Shown piece after piece: positions 8,101-10,430 of a DNA stretch of 10,430 nt. The notes beneath the pieces were generated by a model. That model was not told the DNA's origin, ran no database searches, and saw nothing but the letters and a program-made list of their open reading frames with translations. A program made the position numbers and the translations under genes. Origin of the DNA: Asterionellopsis glacialis (taxonomy: Eukaryota > Bacillariophyta > Plagiogrammaphyceae > Rhaphoneidales > Asterionellopsidaceae); the NCBI GenBank assembly GCA_014885115.2, contig WKLE02006684.1:4391-14820 (forward strand), given 5' to 3'. Position 1 is the first letter of the stretch; every line of letters begins with the position of its first letter.

Positions 8101-9402
8101 TTGTGGTTGACGTTCGGATGGTGTTTGTCTCCAGGAGTCTGTTTCTTCATACGGTGAGTATTCCAAGCGCTTCTGTGAATTCGATAATGAATCACCAAGC
8201 TCTTCTTGTGCATTATAATAAATTTCATCGCCTGGTCCTGGTGGTGTTTGTCTCCATGAATCACATTCTTCATAATTGGTGGAAGGTGATGCTGCCTCTG
8301 TTGTTGTGTTGTTATCACCAACATTAGTAGACTGTGCTTTTAATGAAGTTTCGACAGGTGTTGTTCTCATTTGTGTGGTTGTGGTTTCGTTCAGTACTTG
8401 TGCACTGAGGGTATTATACCGAGCCACTAAATCTTCGTCGTAGACACCACCACCCACACCATTGCTATTACTTGACCCATTATTGGTGGAGGATGGAGCA
8501 AGTCTTGTTGTTGCTGTTGTTGTTGTATGGGAACCATTTGGACGGCCTCTTCGGTCTTTATCATCTGTTTCCCAAGATTGCGGATGTTGATCTTTCATGC
8601 GATCTACTCCATAATCATCATGGCCACCATCATGTACACTATCATCAAAGGATGATTCCCAGTGAAGTCTTCCACCATTACCATGGCCGTCGTCGTCGTC
8701 ATCTATATTAGATATATGCTTGGAAGATCCACGTAATTCATTATTTAAGTTCCGTTCTGAATAATTTTCATCATCATATTTGGATGCCGTTTGATTGCCC
8801 GAATGTATTTGATATTGTTCGGCAAGTGCTACAGATTCTAATGTTGGTGGTTGACAAAGTCCTGCGGATCGTAATCTTTCATTGACATATCCAGCTCCAC
8901 GCTGGGATGAATCTTCCGATGATTTCCATGATCTATTATCGTCATCGTCATTTGAAAAACTTGCTTGTTCACTTTCCCAAAGATGAAGTCCTCCTCCACG
9001 AGGATTCCTCTTTTGACCACCACCACCACCTCCGTCATTATTATTATCATCATCACTTGAATTAAATTCAGAGCGTTCGGACCATAACGCAGAATCACGA
9101 CGTTCAAGATCATTATCACCACTGAAATAATTGGAGGACGTATTGTAGTCCCACGGTCTGGGTTGTAACCGTGGTTGTTGTGAATTATCAAATTGCTGTT
9201 GTTGGTGTTGGTGTGGTGATGATGCTTGTCTTGCGCTACGTGTTTTAGTAGCATTAGAACGATTACGATTGCGATTAGTACTACTCTCACGACGATGTGT
9301 TTGATCATGAACACGTGCAGCTATAGTTTCAAATCCCATACCTGCTTCATTCTCAAAAACACGGTCATCTGCTGCTGTTGATCCTCCATTTCGACCGTAC
9401 AT
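5127..9402 (-). CDS. Double PH-domain protein with long disordered leader, two exons
   Basis: Exons 5567-9402 and 5127-5430 join to give 1379 aa. Residues 1-700 are low complexity (Q, N, D, S, G runs) with scattered acidic-flanked tryptophans and a duplicated DSWRQTP (381-387, 422-428). PH domain 1 spans about 736-848, with the conserved helix Trp at W837. Residues 870-1060 form a globular, helix-rich region I cannot assign, including SYARDILL (1004-1011) and GGDSYYCVDRLC (1019-1030). PH domain 2 spans about 1074-1182. Its K1077...K1092-x-R1094 matches the K-Xn-[K/R]-x-R phosphoinositide motif, and W1172 is the helix Trp. A beta-rich C-terminal region (about 1248-1315) crosses the splice junction. 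The last residues contain RVTF (1373-1376). The protein probably acts as a membrane-recruited adaptor; no enzymatic domain is visible. ATG 9402 heads the frame. PH calls are secure, the overall role is inferred. Confidence 0.9.
5139..5150 (-). other. C-terminal RVTF motif, candidate PP1 docking site
   Basis: Residues 1373-1376 read RVTF within GKGRRVTFFSD at the very end of the spliced protein. This matches the RVxF consensus through which regulators bind the protein phosphatase 1 catalytic subunit, with basic residues before it as is typical. The tail is Ser/Thr/Pro-rich and likely disordered, so the motif would be accessible. Short motifs occur by chance, so binding is not proven. Confidence 0.5.
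5431..5566 (-). other. Intron in the double PH-domain gene
   Basis: On the minus strand the 136-base intron starts GTAAGT at 5566 and ends CATCATGCTCAG at 5431, after a T-rich tract and a TTTAACTC branch-like site (5447-5454). It falls after the second base of a codon: GC joins G to give alanine, and the frame continues into 100 more codons (ATVRAKFLQSF...). The in-frame TAA at 5563-5565 that seems to end the first exon is itself part of the donor site. Confidence 0.88.
7919..7993. repeat. Trinucleotide runs encoding polyQ and polyN
   Basis: TTG repeats (about 7919-7933) and ATT repeats (about 7979-7993) encode, on the minus strand, five glutamines (491-495) and a six-asparagine run (470-475). 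Similar triplet runs occur near 7368-7440, 8500-8526 and 9185-9210. They are coding microsatellites likely to vary in length between alleles. Confidence 0.75.
8119..8259 (-). repeat. Duplicated DSWRQTP segment in the disordered leader
   Basis: Two copies of a YEE-[C/T]-DSWRQTP-P/S segment lie 41 residues apart (SWRQTP codons at 8242-8259 and 8119-8136). Similarity is visible in the DNA as well (GGTGTTTGTCTCCA shared on the plus strand), suggesting an internal duplication or a repeated short linear motif. Confidence 0.7.
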
Positions 9403-9415
9403 TTTGAATGTTCAT
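9365..9415 (-). promoter_or_regulatory. Short upstream ORF overlapping the PH-gene start
   Basis: On the minus strand an ATG at 9413-9415 lies 13 bases before the main ATG and opens an out-of-phase frame of 16 codons plus TGA (9365-9367). If it lies in the 5' UTR it could damp translation. The transcription start is unknown. Confidence 0.3.
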
Positions 9416-9416
9416 A

Positions 9417-9441
9417 TGCAGTGCAGTGCAGTGCAGTGCAG
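9417..9441. repeat. (TGCAG)5 microsatellite
   Basis: Five exact tandem TGCAG units (CTGCA on the minus strand) followed by a partial TG sit 15-41 bases upstream of the PH-gene ATG, in its presumed 5' UTR or core promoter. Pentanucleotide repeats of this kind are prone to length change. Confidence 0.9.
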
Positions 9442-9870
9442 TGTCAAATGCTGCAATGGCAACCAACGCAAGCTACTGTTTGAAAGAGATAATTAATTGC
9501 TTCTCAAGAAATGTTTTAGTCTGGTCGATGACTCAATACCGGATAAATGGTTTCAGTTTGGGACCGGACTCCTTGTTAGGGACGTGAAGGTAGGAAAAAG
9601 GAGGAAGTCTTCTGTTATGTTGAACTGCGGTCCTTTACGAGGTCCTGTGGGAGTGCTAATGGAGCTGAGTAACGAGGGTAGTGTGACAAGAGTACGAGAC
9701 AAGCCAAGATGTCTCGTCCCAAGCAATCAAGCTCTCTCAGTAGTAGTCCTACTTACTTAATCTTAGGTCCTACTATCAAGCAGACTTTGAGCATTGTACA
9801 TAAAGACAGAAAATTCTTGATCCCGCCCGCTGTTGCTCCCAAATTTCTATATCGTACAAGGTAGCACCCT

Positions 9871-9896
9871 ATGGTACAGCATCTGGACTGTACCAT
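9871..9896. repeat. 9-bp perfect inverted repeat with GGTACAG core
   Basis: ATGGTACAG (9871-9879) and CTGTACCAT (9888-9896) pair around an 8-base loop. The GGTACAG core is shared with the 2759-2791 hairpin in the other intergenic spacer. Confidence 0.55.
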
Positions 9897-10363
9897 CTGT
9901 ACAGGAATCAACTATATCCGATATACAGATGAACATCATGTACTTAAAAAATCCGGTATGTACATTATTGCAATCTGCTTAAGTATAATGAACCTTATGT
10001 AGAGATCGTACTGTATTGGTATCACTCATGATTATTTTTTGAAAATCAGTTTGTAGCAGTTGTAGCTATTGAAGTAATGTTAAAGAGACATTACATACTA
10101 CAAATTGTATAAGTATCCACTAAAAACATCTATCTCAAGCCAACACCCGACCATATTGATAAAATGTCATTTTCAATTTAATTTTACGGGGTGTACCTGT
10201 GAGAAAGATACTCATAAGTATTTGGACTGAACGAAATTGGTGTCAAGCTCACACGTGTGCACTATTCTCTACATCTGTCTAGAAAATTTTAATCACGTAC
10301 AGCTATAATATATATGTCATGATGACGTACTTATTATCAAATTTGAGTGAATATCTTTCGGAG

Positions 10364-10388
10364 TAGTCGATGCTAGCGGCATCGACTA
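10364..10388. repeat. Perfect 10-bp stem hairpin near window end
   Basis: TAGTCGATGC (10364-10373) and GCATCGACTA (10379-10388) are exact reverse complements around a 5-base loop, TAGCG. The balanced base composition of the arms stands out from the AT-rich surroundings. It could be the end of a repeat element or a structured RNA segment of a neighbouring gene outside the window. Confidence 0.7.
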
Positions 10389-10430
10389 GGATTTTGCACG
10401 ACTTATCCGACTCTTACCCCCATGCATCAT

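Larger units (their letters stand above)
9403..10430. other. Upstream region of the PH gene, no convincing gene
   Basis: This kilobase holds no supportable coding sequence; the plus-strand frame at 9497-9760 lacks an early ATG and shows no recognisable domain. It contains the TGCAG microsatellite, a 9-bp inverted repeat (9871-9896), a 7-bp one (GTAATGT 10074-10080 with ACATTAC 10088-10094), the palindrome CACACGTGTG (10250-10259), which includes a CACGTG box, a TGACGT bZIP-type core (10323-10328) and the hairpin at 10364-10388. Confidence 0.5.

Noticed and set aside
8838..9314. 158-codon minus-strand frame rich in I, V, H and N
   Set aside because: It is an alternative frame of the triplet-repeat-rich leader of the PH gene; repeat composition explains its openness.
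1061..9402. A functional gene cluster or defence-type system joining the Hsp20, SPFH and PH genes
   Set aside because: The genes are separate, differently oriented eukaryotic transcription units; adjacency gives no real evidence of a shared system.
9497..9760. 87-codon plus-strand frame upstream of the PH gene
   Set aside because: It begins with TTG, has no early ATG and shows no recognisable domain.
1..10430. CRISPR array, rRNA, or an autonomous transposon
   Set aside because: No regularly spaced repeats, no rRNA-like sequence, and no transposase, integrase or reverse transcriptase motifs on either strand.

Overview
The window looks like eukaryotic nuclear DNA. Two of its three convincing genes are interrupted by short GT-AG introns (111 and 136 bases, both opening GTAAGT) that restore reading frames exactly. 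Start codons have eukaryotic-type contexts, and the spaces between genes are long, AT-rich and non-coding. A HIR-type SPFH protein, a two-PH-domain protein with a huge Q/N/D/S-rich leader, and a secreted Hsp20-like protein together suggest a protist. My best guess is a stramenopile, probably a diatom; this is inference from protein character and compact gene structure, not proof.

Layout: 1-1060 has no convincing gene, but it holds a strong 13-bp-arm hairpin (190-226) and an orphan open frame (433-678). 1061-1609 (minus) is a small heat-shock/alpha-crystallin protein with an N-terminal signal-like segment. 1610-3124 is a 1.5 kb divergent spacer rich in palindromes, with a dense cluster of inverted and direct repeats at 2746-2926. 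3125-4543 (plus, two exons) is a HIR/stomatin-family SPFH protein of 435 aa with an unusual N-terminal extension of about 155 aa. 4544-5126 is the tail-to-tail spacer. 5127-9402 (minus, two exons) is a 1379-aa double PH-domain protein. Its last 100 residues lie on a second exon and end in an RVTF motif that is a textbook PP1 docking site. 9403-10430 is the upstream region of that gene, with a (TGCAG)5 microsatellite next to the start codon and a perfect 10-bp hairpin near the window end.

The genes are separate transcription units, so position says little about joint function. The SPFH protein (membrane microdomain scaffold) and the PH protein (predicted phosphoinositide-binding scaffold, possibly recruiting PP1) would both act at membranes, but a shared pathway is speculation. 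I see no mobile element with coding capacity, CRISPR array, tRNA or rRNA. The most useful outcomes are the two corrected gene models and the motifs they reveal.
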